Below are positions 7,985-16,483 of a stretch of 34,979 bases of DNA, one piece after another. The first letter of the stretch is position 1, and every line of letters begins with the position of its first letter. A program made the translations under genes and the position numbers. Source of the stretch: Nitrospinaceae bacterium (GTDB lineage Bacteria; Nitrospinota; Nitrospinia; Nitrospinales; VA-1); NCBI GenBank assembly GCA_029261635.1, contig JAJDAW010000136.1:1-34979 (forward strand), in the 5' to 3' direction. The notes below the pieces were generated by a model. The model made no database searches and was not told the origin of the DNA. It saw nothing but the letters and a program-made list of their open reading frames with translations.

Positions 7985-9022
7985 ATGATAAAAGTCGGCA
8001 TTGCTGGAGCCAGCGGGTATACCGGACTCGAGTTGATACGCCTTTTGGTGAATCATCCTGAAGTCGAGTTGACCGTTTTGACTTCCGAGACATATAAAGG
8101 AAAATCGATTGCTGATGTTTTTCCATCATTGAATGGAATCATCGACATTGAATTGCGACCTTTCGATAGTGAAATTTCAAAAGCCTGCGATGTGGTTTTC
8201 CTGGCGTTGCCCCACACCACCGCCATGGATAAGTTGCCGCAATTAATCGAGTCCGACTGCAAGGTCATCGACCTGAGTGCCGACTATCGATTGAAAGATG
8301 CTGACGCTTACCCGGAATGGTACTCGTTGACTCACACACATCCTGAATTATTGTCAAAAATCGTATACGGTCTTCCTGAGTTGCATCGCGAAAAAATAAA
8401 AAATGCGCAGGCAGTCGCCAACCCGGGTTGTTATCCCACCAGCGTTATTCTGGCTTTGGCTCCTTTAATGAAAACCGATTGGGTAAACTTGGACAGCATT
8501 ATTTCTGATAGCAAGTCTGGAGTTTCCGGCGCGGGACGCAAACCTTCTCTAACCAGTCAGTTTTCGGAAGCGAACGAAGGGGTAAGCCCTTATGGTTTAG
8601 CAGGTCATCGCCACACACCCGAAATGGAACAAGAGCTTTCCAGCTTGGCAGGCAACCCTATTAAAATTAGTTTTTCTCCGCATCTCATTCCTATGAGCCG
8701 CGGAATGCTGAGCACGATTTATATCGATCTGAAAAAAAAGTTAAGTGATGATGACCTTATCGAACATTATCAAAAATTTTATAACGATGAATATTTCGTT
8801 CGTGTTTTGGGCAAAGATCGGTTTGCAAGCACTCGCTCTGTCGCTGGTTCCAACTTTTGCGACATCGGAATCAAGGTGGATACACGAGTAGATCGACTCG
8901 TCATCACCAGTGCCATAGACAATCTTGTCAAAGGTGCTTCAGGACAGGCCATACAAAATATGAACATCATGCTGGGCTTTGAAGAAAAAATGTCACTTCA
9001 ATCGCCAGCAATTTTTCCTTAG
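7985..9022 (+). CDS. argC: N-acetyl-gamma-glutamyl-phosphate reductase
   Basis: ArgC reduces N-acetylglutamyl-phosphate to the semialdehyde with NADPH, the third step of arginine (ornithine) synthesis. The 345-residue protein has the N-terminal NADP-binding motif GIAGASGYTGLELIRLL. The active-site Cys is at residue 149 in ANPGCYPTS. Further family segments are SKSGVSGAGRKPS and the GLAGHRHTPEMEQEL region with a conserved His. argJ follows after 6 nt, which indicates co-transcription. A good AGGAG site fixes the start. Confidence 0.96.
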   Translation: MIKVGIAGASGYTGLELIRLLVNHPEVELTVLTSETYKGKSIADVFPSLNGIIDIELRPFDSEISKACDVVFLALPHTTAMDKLPQLIESDCKVIDLSADYRLKDADAYPEWYSLTHTHPELLSKIVYGLPELHREKIKNAQAVANPGCYPTSVILALAPLMKTDWVNLDSIISDSKSGVSGAGRKPSLTSQFSEANEGVSPYGLAGHRHTPEMEQELSSLAGNPIKISFSPHLIPMSRGMLSTIYIDLKKKLSDDDLIEHYQKFYNDEYFVRVLGKDRFASTRSVAGSNFCDIGIKVDTRVDRLVITSAIDNLVKGASGQAIQNMNIMLGFEEKMSLQSPAIFP

Positions 9023-9028
9023 AAGATC

Positions 9029-10243
9029 ATGAAAATATTAAAAAATCGCAATCCTGCCGTGCCAGGATTCAAAGCCGCAGGGCTAGACTGCGGAATAAAA
9101 GACGATCGTATCAAAGACCTGGCACTTATTGTTTCAGAAACCCCTGCAACCGCCGCCGCTGTCTTTACCAAAAATCGTGTGGTGTCGCCGGGTGTGACTT
9201 GGAGCCGTCGCGCACTGGCCAAGTCGTTGGGTAACTGCCGCGCCGTTGTCGTTAACAGCGGGAATGCCAATGCAGTAACCGGTTCAAAAGGATTAAAAGA
9301 TTGCGATGCGATCACAAAAAAAGTTGCCCAGGAACTTGGCATACCCCAAAAAGAAGTGTTCATTGCTTCCACCGGAATTATTGGTGTACCACTTCCTTCC
9401 GAGAAAATTTTACAGGCCACTCCTAAACTGGTTTCCAGTTTAGGAGGAAAAGCTAAAAACTGGACCGATGCATCCGAGGCCATAATGACCACCGATCTAA
9501 TCTCCAAATCAGATCGAATAAGCTATTCTTATAAAGGAAAGCGCATCGTCATTGGGGGAATTACCAAAGGGTCTGGGATGGTCCATCCCAATATGGCTAC
9601 CATGCTCGGGTTTGTGTTCACAGATGCAGTCATCGATTCAAAAACTCTTAAAATGGCTTTGACGGAAGCGGCAGACCGTTCCTTTAATCGCATAACAGTT
9701 GATGGAGACAACAGTACCAACGATTGTGTTGCCATACTGGCTAATGGCAAGGCGAAAAATTCTTTGATAAAACCGGGTACTCCAGCCTACCGGGAATTCT
9801 TAAAAGCCTTGACGAAACTATGTAAAAACCTGGCATCTAAAATTGTTCTCGATGGAGAAGGCGCGACCAAGTTCGTCACGGTCCGAGTGCAAGGAGGAAA
9901 AACACGCAAGCAGGCCTATCTCATTGCAAACTCTGTCGCCACATCCTCTCTTGTTAAAACTGCATTATTTGGGGAGGACCCAAACTGGGGACGGATTTTT
10001 TGCGCCGTGGGAAATGCGGGGGCGGCCTTTGATCCTGATATAGTTGATATTTATTTAAATAAAAACCGGCTTTTAAAAAACGGCAATCCGACCAATCTGC
10101 CACCTCAAAAACTGGTCAAGGCCATGCAGCAGCATGAAATTAATATCACCATTGATTTAAAATGTGGCAAAGAGTGGGAAGAAGTTTTAACCTGCGATCT
10201 GTCCTACGATTATGTAAAAATAAACGCTGAATATACGACTTAA
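9029..10243 (+). CDS. argJ: Bifunctional ornithine acetyltransferase / N-acetylglutamate synthase
   Basis: ArgJ recycles the acetyl group from N-acetylornithine to glutamate, and in bifunctional forms also acetylates glutamate from acetyl-CoA. The precursor cleaves itself before a catalytic Thr, here Thr191 in HPNMATMLGF, to give alpha and beta chains. The 404-residue length is normal. Other conserved parts are VVNSGNANAVTG near residue 75, IASTGIIGVPLP near 112, TVDGDNSTNDC, and the GEDPNWGRI segment. Whether it is mono- or bifunctional cannot be told from sequence; no argA is visible in the window. Confidence 0.95.
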   Translation: MKILKNRNPAVPGFKAAGLDCGIKDDRIKDLALIVSETPATAAAVFTKNRVVSPGVTWSRRALAKSLGNCRAVVVNSGNANAVTGSKGLKDCDAITKKVAQELGIPQKEVFIASTGIIGVPLPSEKILQATPKLVSSLGGKAKNWTDASEAIMTTDLISKSDRISYSYKGKRIVIGGITKGSGMVHPNMATMLGFVFTDAVIDSKTLKMALTEAADRSFNRITVDGDNSTNDCVAILANGKAKNSLIKPGTPAYREFLKALTKLCKNLASKIVLDGEGATKFVTVRVQGGKTRKQAYLIANSVATSSLVKTALFGEDPNWGRIFCAVGNAGAAFDPDIVDIYLNKNRLLKNGNPTNLPPQKLVKAMQQHEINITIDLKCGKEWEEVLTCDLSYDYVKINAEYTT

Positions 10244-10272
10244 CTTTCTCAACTCATCTAGTTTTTTTAATA

Positions 10273-10785
10273 ATGGCATTACTACCCATCAAAAATTGTC
10301 TCGATCCGGTTTTAAGAAAACAATGCCAGATCATTAATAATATTGACGGAGAGTTGGTTACCCTATCGGAAGATATGATCGAAACCACCCTTGCAGCTCC
10401 TGGCGTTGGCCTGGCAGCGAATCAGATTGGAATTCCCTGGCGATTGTTTGTCGTTAATATGGGAGTCGAAACAGATAAAGACAATCTAGTCACTCTCATC
10501 AACCCGGAAATCACAGCGACGGAGGGAAGTGAAATGGGAGAGGAAGGCTGTCTAAGCATTCCCGATGTGATTGCCGAGGTTAATCGCGCAACCGAAATAG
10601 AAGTAAAAGCCATTGATCTAAATGGTAACGATGTTCGCTTTGAGGCAAAAGGGTATCTAGCCCGTGCCTTACAGCACGAAATGGATCATTTAAATGGTGT
10701 TTTATTTTGGGACAGCTTGGGAAAAGTAAAACGGGATATCCTGAAACGAAAATTTAAGAAAAAACTTAAAGAGCAGGATGCATGA
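10273..10785 (+). CDS. def: Peptide deformylase
   Basis: This enzyme removes the N-formyl group from nascent proteins in the cytoplasm. All three family motifs are intact: GVGLAANQIG (45-54), EEGCLSIP with the metal-ligand Cys93, and QHEMDHLNG with ligands His135 and His139 and catalytic Glu136. The length of 170 residues is typical. The stop overlaps the fmt start by 4 nt (ATGA), so the pair is translationally coupled, matching the common def-fmt gene order. Confidence 0.97.
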   Translation: MALLPIKNCLDPVLRKQCQIINNIDGELVTLSEDMIETTLAAPGVGLAANQIGIPWRLFVVNMGVETDKDNLVTLINPEITATEGSEMGEEGCLSIPDVIAEVNRATEIEVKAIDLNGNDVRFEAKGYLARALQHEMDHLNGVLFWDSLGKVKRDILKRKFKKKLKEQDA

Positions 10786-11711
10786 ACATCGTTTTTATGG
10801 GAACCCCTGAGTTTGCACTCCCAACCTTAGAAAAAATCCACAACACTTCCCATAGCATTTTATCGGTGATAACCCAACCTGACCGGCCCAAAGGTCGAGG
10901 CCAAAAGCAGGTTGATTCCCCCATAAAAAAATTCGCGTTGGAAAACAATCTTCCTGTACTACAACCTGCAACAGTCAACACGCCAGAATTCATCGCAACA
11001 CTTTTAGAAAATCGACCCGACTATATTATCGTTGTCGCGTTTGGCCAGATTCTTAGTGAAGCGTTACTTAAAGTACCCAAACTATTTTGCATCAATCTGC
11101 ATTCTTCATTGCTACCCAAATACCGGGGAGCGGCTCCCATCAATCGCGCTATTCTTTATGGAGACACTCGTTCGGGAGTTACCACCTTGATTATGGATAA
11201 GGGAATGGATACGGGGGATATATTACTGGTCGATGAAACACCCATCGAACTAAACGACGATGCGCAATCTCTTCACGACAAGTTGTCAGAGCAAGGTGGG
11301 GAGCTGGTTCTTGAAACTCTTTCCCGGCTGCAAAAAAATGATCTTCTGCCAACACCTCAAAATTCTGACCTTGCCAGCTATGCTCCGAAACTCAAAAAGG
11401 AGGAAAGCCTCATCGATTGGAAAATGGATGCTGAAAATATCTTTAATAAAATCCGGGGTCTGAGTCCATGGCCTGGAACACATACTTTGTATAACAGCAA
11501 AAGACTTGCTATCTTAAGGGGCGAGATCGTTTCAGGAGAGTCTTCAGATCGACCCGGTCATGTTGAACGCATCACCGACACGGGCATTGAAGTGGGCACA
11601 GGTAAAAACCGATTAAAAATAACAGAACTTAAACCCGAAGGAAAAAAAGCAATGCCCGTAAAAAGTTTTCTCTCAGGTTATAAAGTTAATCGCGACGACC
11701 TATTCGAATAG
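10782..11711 (+). CDS. fmt: Methionyl-tRNA formyltransferase
   Basis: Fmt formylates initiator Met-tRNA using 10-formyltetrahydrofolate. The 309-residue protein has the N-terminal formyltransferase domain with the catalytic Asn106 and His108 in [17 protein letters not shown] and the Asp in [11 protein letters not shown]. The C-terminal OB-like domain begins near [14 protein letters not shown]. It overlaps def by 4 nt. Downstream, the UDP-glucuronate decarboxylase starts 32 nt later, so read-through is likely. Confidence 0.96.
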   Translation: MNIVFMGTPEFALPTLEKIHNTSHSILSVITQPDRPKGRGQKQVDSPIKKFALENNLPVLQPATVNTPEFIATLLENRPDYIIVVAFGQILSEALLKVPKLFCINLHSSLLPKYRGAAPINRAILYGDTRSGVTTLIMDKGMDTGDILLVDETPIELNDDAQSLHDKLSEQGGELVLETLSRLQKNDLLPTPQNSDLASYAPKLKKEESLIDWKMDAENIFNKIRGLSPWPGTHTLYNSKRLAILRGEIVSGESSDRPGHVERITDTGIEVGTGKNRLKITELKPEGKKAMPVKSFLSGYKVNRDDLFE

Positions 11712-11743
11712 GTTTTAATTTTACAAAAACTCAAGAGGTCGAT

Positions 11744-12682
11744 ATGCCAAGAACTTTGGTTACAGGTGGCGCAGGATTTCTAGGGTCGCATTTATGCGAA
11801 TACCTGGTGAATAAAGGACATGAAGTGGTCTGTATGGATAATTTGATCACGGGATCCAAACAAAACATTGCCGGAATAAAAAGTGGGAATTTCCATTTCG
11901 TTAACCACAATGTATCCGAATTTATTGATCTGGATGGAGACCTGGATTACATTCTTCATTTTGCATCCCCTGCCAGCCCTATCGATTACTTGGAACTACC
12001 GATTCAAACTTTAAAAGTAGGGGCATTGGGAACCCATAATGCGCTAGGCGTTGCTAAAGCTAAAAATGCGACTTTTCTTCTAGCTTCAACTTCCGAAGTA
12101 TACGGAGACCCTTTGGTTCATCCTCAGCCCGAGGAATATTGGGGCAACGTTAATCCGATTGGGCCACGAGGCGTTTATGATGAGGCAAAAAGATTTGCAG
12201 AGGCTATTACCATGGCTTACCACAGGACACATGGCGTCAATACCAAGATCGTCCGCATATTTAATACTTACGGACCAAGAATGCGCATCAAGGATGGCCG
12301 TGCAATACCCAACTTTCTCAAGCAAGCCCTTACCGGCGAAGACCTGACTATATACGGAAATGGATCGCAAACGCGTAGCTTCTGTTATGTTTCCGATCTG
12401 GTTGAAGGCATTTATCGCTTATTGATGTCTGAACAACACGAACCCGTGAACATTGGCAATCCCATTGAAATGACGATTCAACAAATGGCAGATAAAATTT
12501 TGCAAGCAACCCAAAGCAAGAGTAAAATCGTACAAGTTCCTTTACCGGAAGATGACCCTAAAACGCGGCAACCCAATATAACCCTTGCAAAAAAATTGCT
12601 CGATTGGGAACCGAAAGTTAGCTTGGATGAAGGTCTGGGAGCGACATTGGAATACTTTAAGCAACAGATCAATTCTTCCTGA
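11744..12682 (+). CDS. UDP-glucuronate decarboxylase (UDP-xylose synthase)
   Basis: This is an extended short-chain dehydrogenase that oxidises and decarboxylates UDP-glucuronate to UDP-xylose for polysaccharide or lipid glycosylation. The 312-residue protein has the NAD motif [11 protein letters not shown] at residues 7-17 and [19 protein letters not shown], a segment typical of the UXS family. The catalytic Tyr145 and Lys149 are in [12 protein letters not shown], and [10 protein letters not shown] with [13 protein letters not shown] form the substrate side. A dTDP-glucose 4,6-dehydratase is the main alternative, but the ASPASPIDY and RMRIKDGR segments favour UXS. An AAGAGGTCGAT leader provides a ribosome-binding site. 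Confidence 0.9.
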   Translation: MPRTLVTGGAGFLGSHLCEYLVNKGHEVVCMDNLITGSKQNIAGIKSGNFHFVNHNVSEFIDLDGDLDYILHFASPASPIDYLELPIQTLKVGALGTHNALGVAKAKNATFLLASTSEVYGDPLVHPQPEEYWGNVNPIGPRGVYDEAKRFAEAITMAYHRTHGVNTKIVRIFNTYGPRMRIKDGRAIPNFLKQALTGEDLTIYGNGSQTRSFCYVSDLVEGIYRLLMSEQHEPVNIGNPIEMTIQQMADKILQATQSKSKIVQVPLPEDDPKTRQPNITLAKKLLDWEPKVSLDEGLGATLEYFKQQINSS

Positions 12683-12688
12683 AATGAT

Positions 12689-13387
12689 ATGCCAGGAAAA
12701 AATTCAGCTTCCATAAAAGATTGGCCCGAAGACGAGCGACCTCGGGAGCGACTGATAAAATATGGTAGCAGCAGCATGTCCGATGCACACTTGCTCGGGA
12801 TTCTGATAGGGTCTGGAGACCGACGTGCAAGAAAAAATGCCGTGGACTTGAGCCGTGACCTGCTAAACAAATTTGGAACCCTGGAAAATATCGATCAGGC
12901 CTCGATCACCGAAATTTGTCAGATACAAGGGATAGGTGCAGCAAAAGCCGCACAAATAAAAGCGGCCCTGGAAGTCGGCAAGCGGATGGCCGCAAAAACT
13001 TCAGGAAAAAAAATAAAGATGAAATCCAGTCGGGTTTTCTTCGAACATTTTTCACCCTTTTTAAAACATCTGAAAAAGGAAATAGTTAAAATCGTACTTC
13101 TTGATCCCAAGCTTCAATTTATAAAGGAAATAACCATTTCCGAAGGTAGCCTGAATGCAAGCATCGTTCACCCCAGGGAAGTTATGATTCCGGCTATTAA
13201 AGAATCCGCTGCATCGTTCGCGTTGATTCACAATCATCCCAGTGGAGATCCGACACCAAGCCAACAGGATTTCGAGATCACCCACAGGCTCAGTAAAACA
13301 GGAAAAATAATTGGAATAAACATGGTCGACCATATTATCATCGGTGGTAACAATTTCTTCAGCTTTGCTGATGAAGGACTATTATAA
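12689..13387 (+). CDS. radC: RadC family (JAB/MPN domain) protein
   Basis: This 232-residue protein has the RadC layout. An N-terminal helix-hairpin-helix region (IQGIGAAKAAQIKAALEVG, about 79-97) is followed by a JAB1/MPN metal-binding domain. The zinc motif HNHPSGDPTPSQQD gives His181, His183 and Asp194 as ligands. RadC was once linked to DNA repair, but its biochemical role is unsettled. It starts 6 nt after the UDP-glucuronate decarboxylase stop, so the two are probably co-transcribed without obvious functional connection. Confidence 0.93.
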   Translation: MPGKNSASIKDWPEDERPRERLIKYGSSSMSDAHLLGILIGSGDRRARKNAVDLSRDLLNKFGTLENIDQASITEICQIQGIGAAKAAQIKAALEVGKRMAAKTSGKKIKMKSSRVFFEHFSPFLKHLKKEIVKIVLLDPKLQFIKEITISEGSLNASIVHPREVMIPAIKESAASFALIHNHPSGDPTPSQQDFEITHRLSKTGKIIGINMVDHIIIGGNNFFSFADEGLL

Positions 13388-13414
13388 AAACGCTTTATCT
13401 TTCTAATAAAAAAA

Positions 13415-13975
13415 ATGGAACGTGTAAAAAATCTTCTAAATATTAGCGCTGACTTGAAAAGAACAGTAGCAGAAACGCTTTCTTCTGAAATATTGGATGC
13501 CGCCCAGCAAATCAAAAGCAGACTCGAAGCAGGAGGAAAATTGTTGTTGATGGGCAATGGTGGAAGTGCAGGAGATGCTCAACATATTGCCGCTGAATTG
13601 GTGGGTCGATTTAAGAAGGAAAGGAAAGCCATACCCGCGCTTGCCTTAACTGTTGACACCTCTTCTTTGACAGCACTTGGAAACGATTACGGATTCGACA
13701 CTATTTTCGAACGGCAGGTTGAAGCCCTTGCGAATAAAAACGATGCGGTCATTGGTATCAGCACCAGTGGAAACTCTGAAAATGTGCTTCGAGCTGTCAA
13801 TAAAGCCAACACTATTGGCGCATACACTATTGGTTTTATTGGAAATGATGGTGGAAAATTAAAAGGTGCTGTGAATCTTCCTATCATTATTCCTTCAAAC
13901 GATACGGCTCGAATTCAGGAAGTTCATATAACCATCGGCCATATCATCTGTGAAATTATAGAAGAAGACTTATAA
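13415..13975 (+). CDS. gmhA: Sedoheptulose-7-phosphate isomerase (SIS domain)
   Basis: GmhA converts sedoheptulose 7-phosphate to D-glycero-D-manno-heptose 7-phosphate, the first step of ADP-heptose synthesis for LPS inner core. The 186-residue protein is a single SIS domain with the family segments MGNGGSAGDAQHIAAELVGRF, SSLTALGNDYGFDTIF and GISTSGNSENVL. The GmhA assignment is supported by hldE, which follows with a 1-nt overlap (TAATG). A DiaA-like role is possible for this family but less likely in this context. The ribosome-binding site is weak. Confidence 0.93.
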   Translation: MERVKNLLNISADLKRTVAETLSSEILDAAQQIKSRLEAGGKLLLMGNGGSAGDAQHIAAELVGRFKKERKAIPALALTVDTSSLTALGNDYGFDTIFERQVEALANKNDAVIGISTSGNSENVLRAVNKANTIGAYTIGFIGNDGGKLKGAVNLPIIIPSNDTARIQEVHITIGHIICEIIEEDL

Positions 13976-15462
13976 TGAAAGAACGATTTAAATTTTTCTT
14001 TGAGCAACAAGACCGGCCAAAAGTTTTAGTGATCGGTGACCTTATACTGGATGAATACATCTGGGGTGGGATAAACCGCATTTCCCCAGAAGCGCCCGTT
14101 CCTATTCTGGAAACTCGTTCCGAAACCCTTGCTCTTGGTGGTGCCGCGAATGTTGCCAACAATCTGGTTGCCCTGGGATGTGAAGTTCATCTTTGTGGAG
14201 CCATTGGCCAAGATGAAAAAGGCGATAAACTTTTACAAACCATTCATAACCGCTCCATCCAGACAGAGGGAATATTCCGTTTTGTACATCGACCTACCAC
14301 TTCAAAAATGCGCATCATTGCGCACAATCAACAGGTTCTTCGAATAGATAAGGAAGATAACCGACCCATTACCGAAGAAACCGAAAAAAAACTCATCCAA
14401 TATATAAACCAAACTCTTCCCAGCATGGATGGTGTGGTTTGCTCTGATTATCAAAAAGGAATACTTACCGAAAAAGTCATACACGCAATCATGCATCGGG
14501 CAAAGAAATCTAAAAAGTACGTCATCGTAGACCCTAAAAGTTCAGATTTCTCGCTTTATAAAGATGCTACCGTCATCACGCCTAACTTAAACGAAGTTTC
14601 TCGGTCCGCACCGATCAAAATTACGGACAAGGAAAGCCTCAACCGAGCAGCTGAATACCTACTGAATCTGACACGCTCCAAAGCCATTCTCATCACCCAG
14701 GGAAAAGATGGCATGACGCTTTTCCAAAACAAAGAAAAACCTGTTTCCATCCCCACGGAAGCAAAAGAAGTTTTCGATGTTACCGGCGCTGGCGATACGG
14801 TTATAAGTGTATTTAGTATGGCCTTGTTTATGGGTTTTGATTTAAAAGAAGCCGCATGGCTTTCCAATATGGCTGCCAGCATTGTAGTCGGAAAAGTGGG
14901 AACTGCCGTCGTCACCTTAAACGAAATAAACGAATTTCTTCAAGAAGAAATGTTACGCACTTCCCATACCGTTCTTGAGCTTGAAGAATTGAAAAAAATT
15001 GTTGGCCTTGCAAAAAGTTCTGAAAAAAAGGTCGTATTCACAAACGGTTGTTTCGATATCCTTCACGGAGGGCATATCGAATTTTTACAAAAAGCAAAAT
15101 CTCTGGGGGATATTTTAGTGGTCGGACTCAACACGGATGAATCCGTCCGAAACTTAAAGGGAGAAGGGCGGCCCATAAAAACTGAAAGAGAGCGCGCCAA
15201 TATTCTTTCTGCATTGAAGTTTGTTGATTACATCACGCTCTTTAATGAAGCCACTCCAGAAAAACTGATTCGCGAAATAAGACCCGACATCCTGGTAAAA
15301 GGCGATGACTATAAAATCGATGAGGTTGTCGGACGCGAAATTGTGGAAGGTTATGGAGCGCACGTAGAACTCATCCCAATACTAAAGGGTCACTCGACAA
15401 CCATGACATTGGAAAAAATCCTCGCCAAGCATCAATCTTCTGATGACAGTAACGGGAATTAG
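13975..15462 (+). CDS. hldE: Bifunctional heptose 7-phosphate kinase / heptose 1-phosphate adenylyltransferase
   Basis: HldE phosphorylates D-beta-D-heptose 7-phosphate at C1 and later attaches AMP to give ADP-D,D-heptose. The 495-residue protein is the full two-domain form. The N-terminal PfkB kinase has VIGDLILDEYIWG and the catalytic DVTGAGDT (Asp274). The C-terminal nucleotidyltransferase starts near residue 350 with FTNGCFDILHGGHIEFL, containing the HxGH-like signature. The intermediate phosphatase GmhB is not in this window. It is co-translated with gmhA and converges on hldD with a 40-nt gap that holds no strong terminator. Confidence 0.96.
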   Translation: MKERFKFFFEQQDRPKVLVIGDLILDEYIWGGINRISPEAPVPILETRSETLALGGAANVANNLVALGCEVHLCGAIGQDEKGDKLLQTIHNRSIQTEGIFRFVHRPTTSKMRIIAHNQQVLRIDKEDNRPITEETEKKLIQYINQTLPSMDGVVCSDYQKGILTEKVIHAIMHRAKKSKKYVIVDPKSSDFSLYKDATVITPNLNEVSRSAPIKITDKESLNRAAEYLLNLTRSKAILITQGKDGMTLFQNKEKPVSIPTEAKEVFDVTGAGDTVISVFSMALFMGFDLKEAAWLSNMAASIVVGKVGTAVVTLNEINEFLQEEMLRTSHTVLELEELKKIVGLAKSSEKKVVFTNGCFDILHGGHIEFLQKAKSLGDILVVGLNTDESVRNLKGEGRPIKTERERANILSALKFVDYITLFNEATPEKLIREIRPDILVKGDDYKIDEVVGREIVEGYGAHVELIPILKGHSTTMTLEKILAKHQSSDDSNGN

Positions 15463-15502
15463 CAACATTACGCTGAATAATTCTCAGAATAATTATCTCG
15501 CT

Positions 15503-16483
15503 TTATACAGTACCCGACCCTAAGTGCTTACCAGGAATAAGGTATTGAGTTACATAATTTTCGATACCCGCTTCCAGTGACATAGCGGGTTTAGAATAAC
15601 CGGCATTTCGAATTTTTTCTGTGTCTGAACAAGTGTGGTATTGATACTGGTTTCTGATCTCCGAGGGCATATCAATATATTCAATGTTGATTTGTTTGTT
15701 CATTGCCCCAAAAATTGCTTTCGCAAGATCATTCCAGTTTCTTGCCTTTCCCGATCCCACATTAAAAACCCCTCCTACATCTTGCCGTTCCAGAAAAAAC
15801 AGAGTCATGGCCACAGCATCTTTTATGTATAAAAAATCCCTTTCCTGACCTCCATCAGAATATTCCGACTTATAAGACTTGAATAGACGCAACTTGTCCG
15901 TATCGCGTAGTTGAAGAAATCCTTTTCGCACCATGCTTTGCATGTCCTGCTTGTGATATTCATTCGGACCGTACACGTTAAAATATTTCAATCCTACTAG
16001 ATTTTTCAAGGCACCCTGCGCTTGAGCCCATAAATCAAATTTTTGTTTACTGTCTCCATATAGGTTGAGAGGCTTTAAAATTTTCAATCTGGATTCATCA
16101 TCGGAGTAGCCGTTTTCACCTGCGCCATAGGTGGCCGCACTGGAGGCATAAATAAATCGGATTCCCTTTTCCAGACAAAAGCTAGCCAGATGCCGCGTAT
16201 ATTCAAAATTATTTTTTGTCAAAAAAGATTCATCCGTTTCAGTCGTTGAGGAACAGGCTCCCATATGAAGTATCGCGTCGCATCGGGGAATTCTCTTCGC
16301 TAACACACCTTTTAGAAAATCATCTATCCCAATCAGACGGTCAAAAACAAGAGGATTCAAGTTTTCCTGTTTCTCTGGATGATCAATCTGATCGACAACC
16401 CAGATATCTTTAATACCTTTTTCGTTTAATCCATTTATCAGAGCACTGCCGATAAAGCCTGCTCCACCAGTAACAACAATCAT
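15503..16483 (-). CDS. hldD: ADP-L-glycero-D-manno-heptose 6-epimerase
   Basis: HldD (RfaD) epimerises ADP-D,D-heptose to ADP-L,D-heptose, the LPS core donor. The 326-residue extended short-chain dehydrogenase has the nucleotide motif MIVVTGGAGFIGSAL, the catalytic Tyr142 and Lys146 in NLYGDSKQKFDLWA, and the family-diagnostic FNVYGPNEYHKQDMQSM. Its start overlaps the stop of the upstream GT-C gene by 4 nt (ATGA), so it is the last gene of a coupled minus-strand group rather than of the gmhA-hldE operon it faces. Confidence 0.96.
   Translation of the reverse strand: MIVVTGGAGFIGSALINGLNEKGIKDIWVVDQIDHPEKQENLNPLVFDRLIGIDDFLKGVLAKRIPRCDAILHMGACSSTTETDESFLTKNNFEYTRHLASFCLEKGIRFIYASSAATYGAGENGYSDDESRLKILKPLNLYGDSKQKFDLWAQAQGALKNLVGLKYFNVYGPNEYHKQDMQSMVRKGFLQLRDTDKLRLFKSYKSEYSDGGQERDFLYIKDAVAMTLFFLERQDVGGVFNVGSGKARNWNDLAKAIFGAMNKQINIEYIDMPSEIRNQYQYHTCSDTEKIRNAGYSKPAMSLEAGIENYVTQYLIPGKHLGSGTV

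Noticed and set aside
15478-15500. Repeat gaataatt-ctca-gaataatt between hldE and hldD as a terminator
   Set aside because: It is a direct repeat rather than an inverted one, so it cannot form the needed stem.
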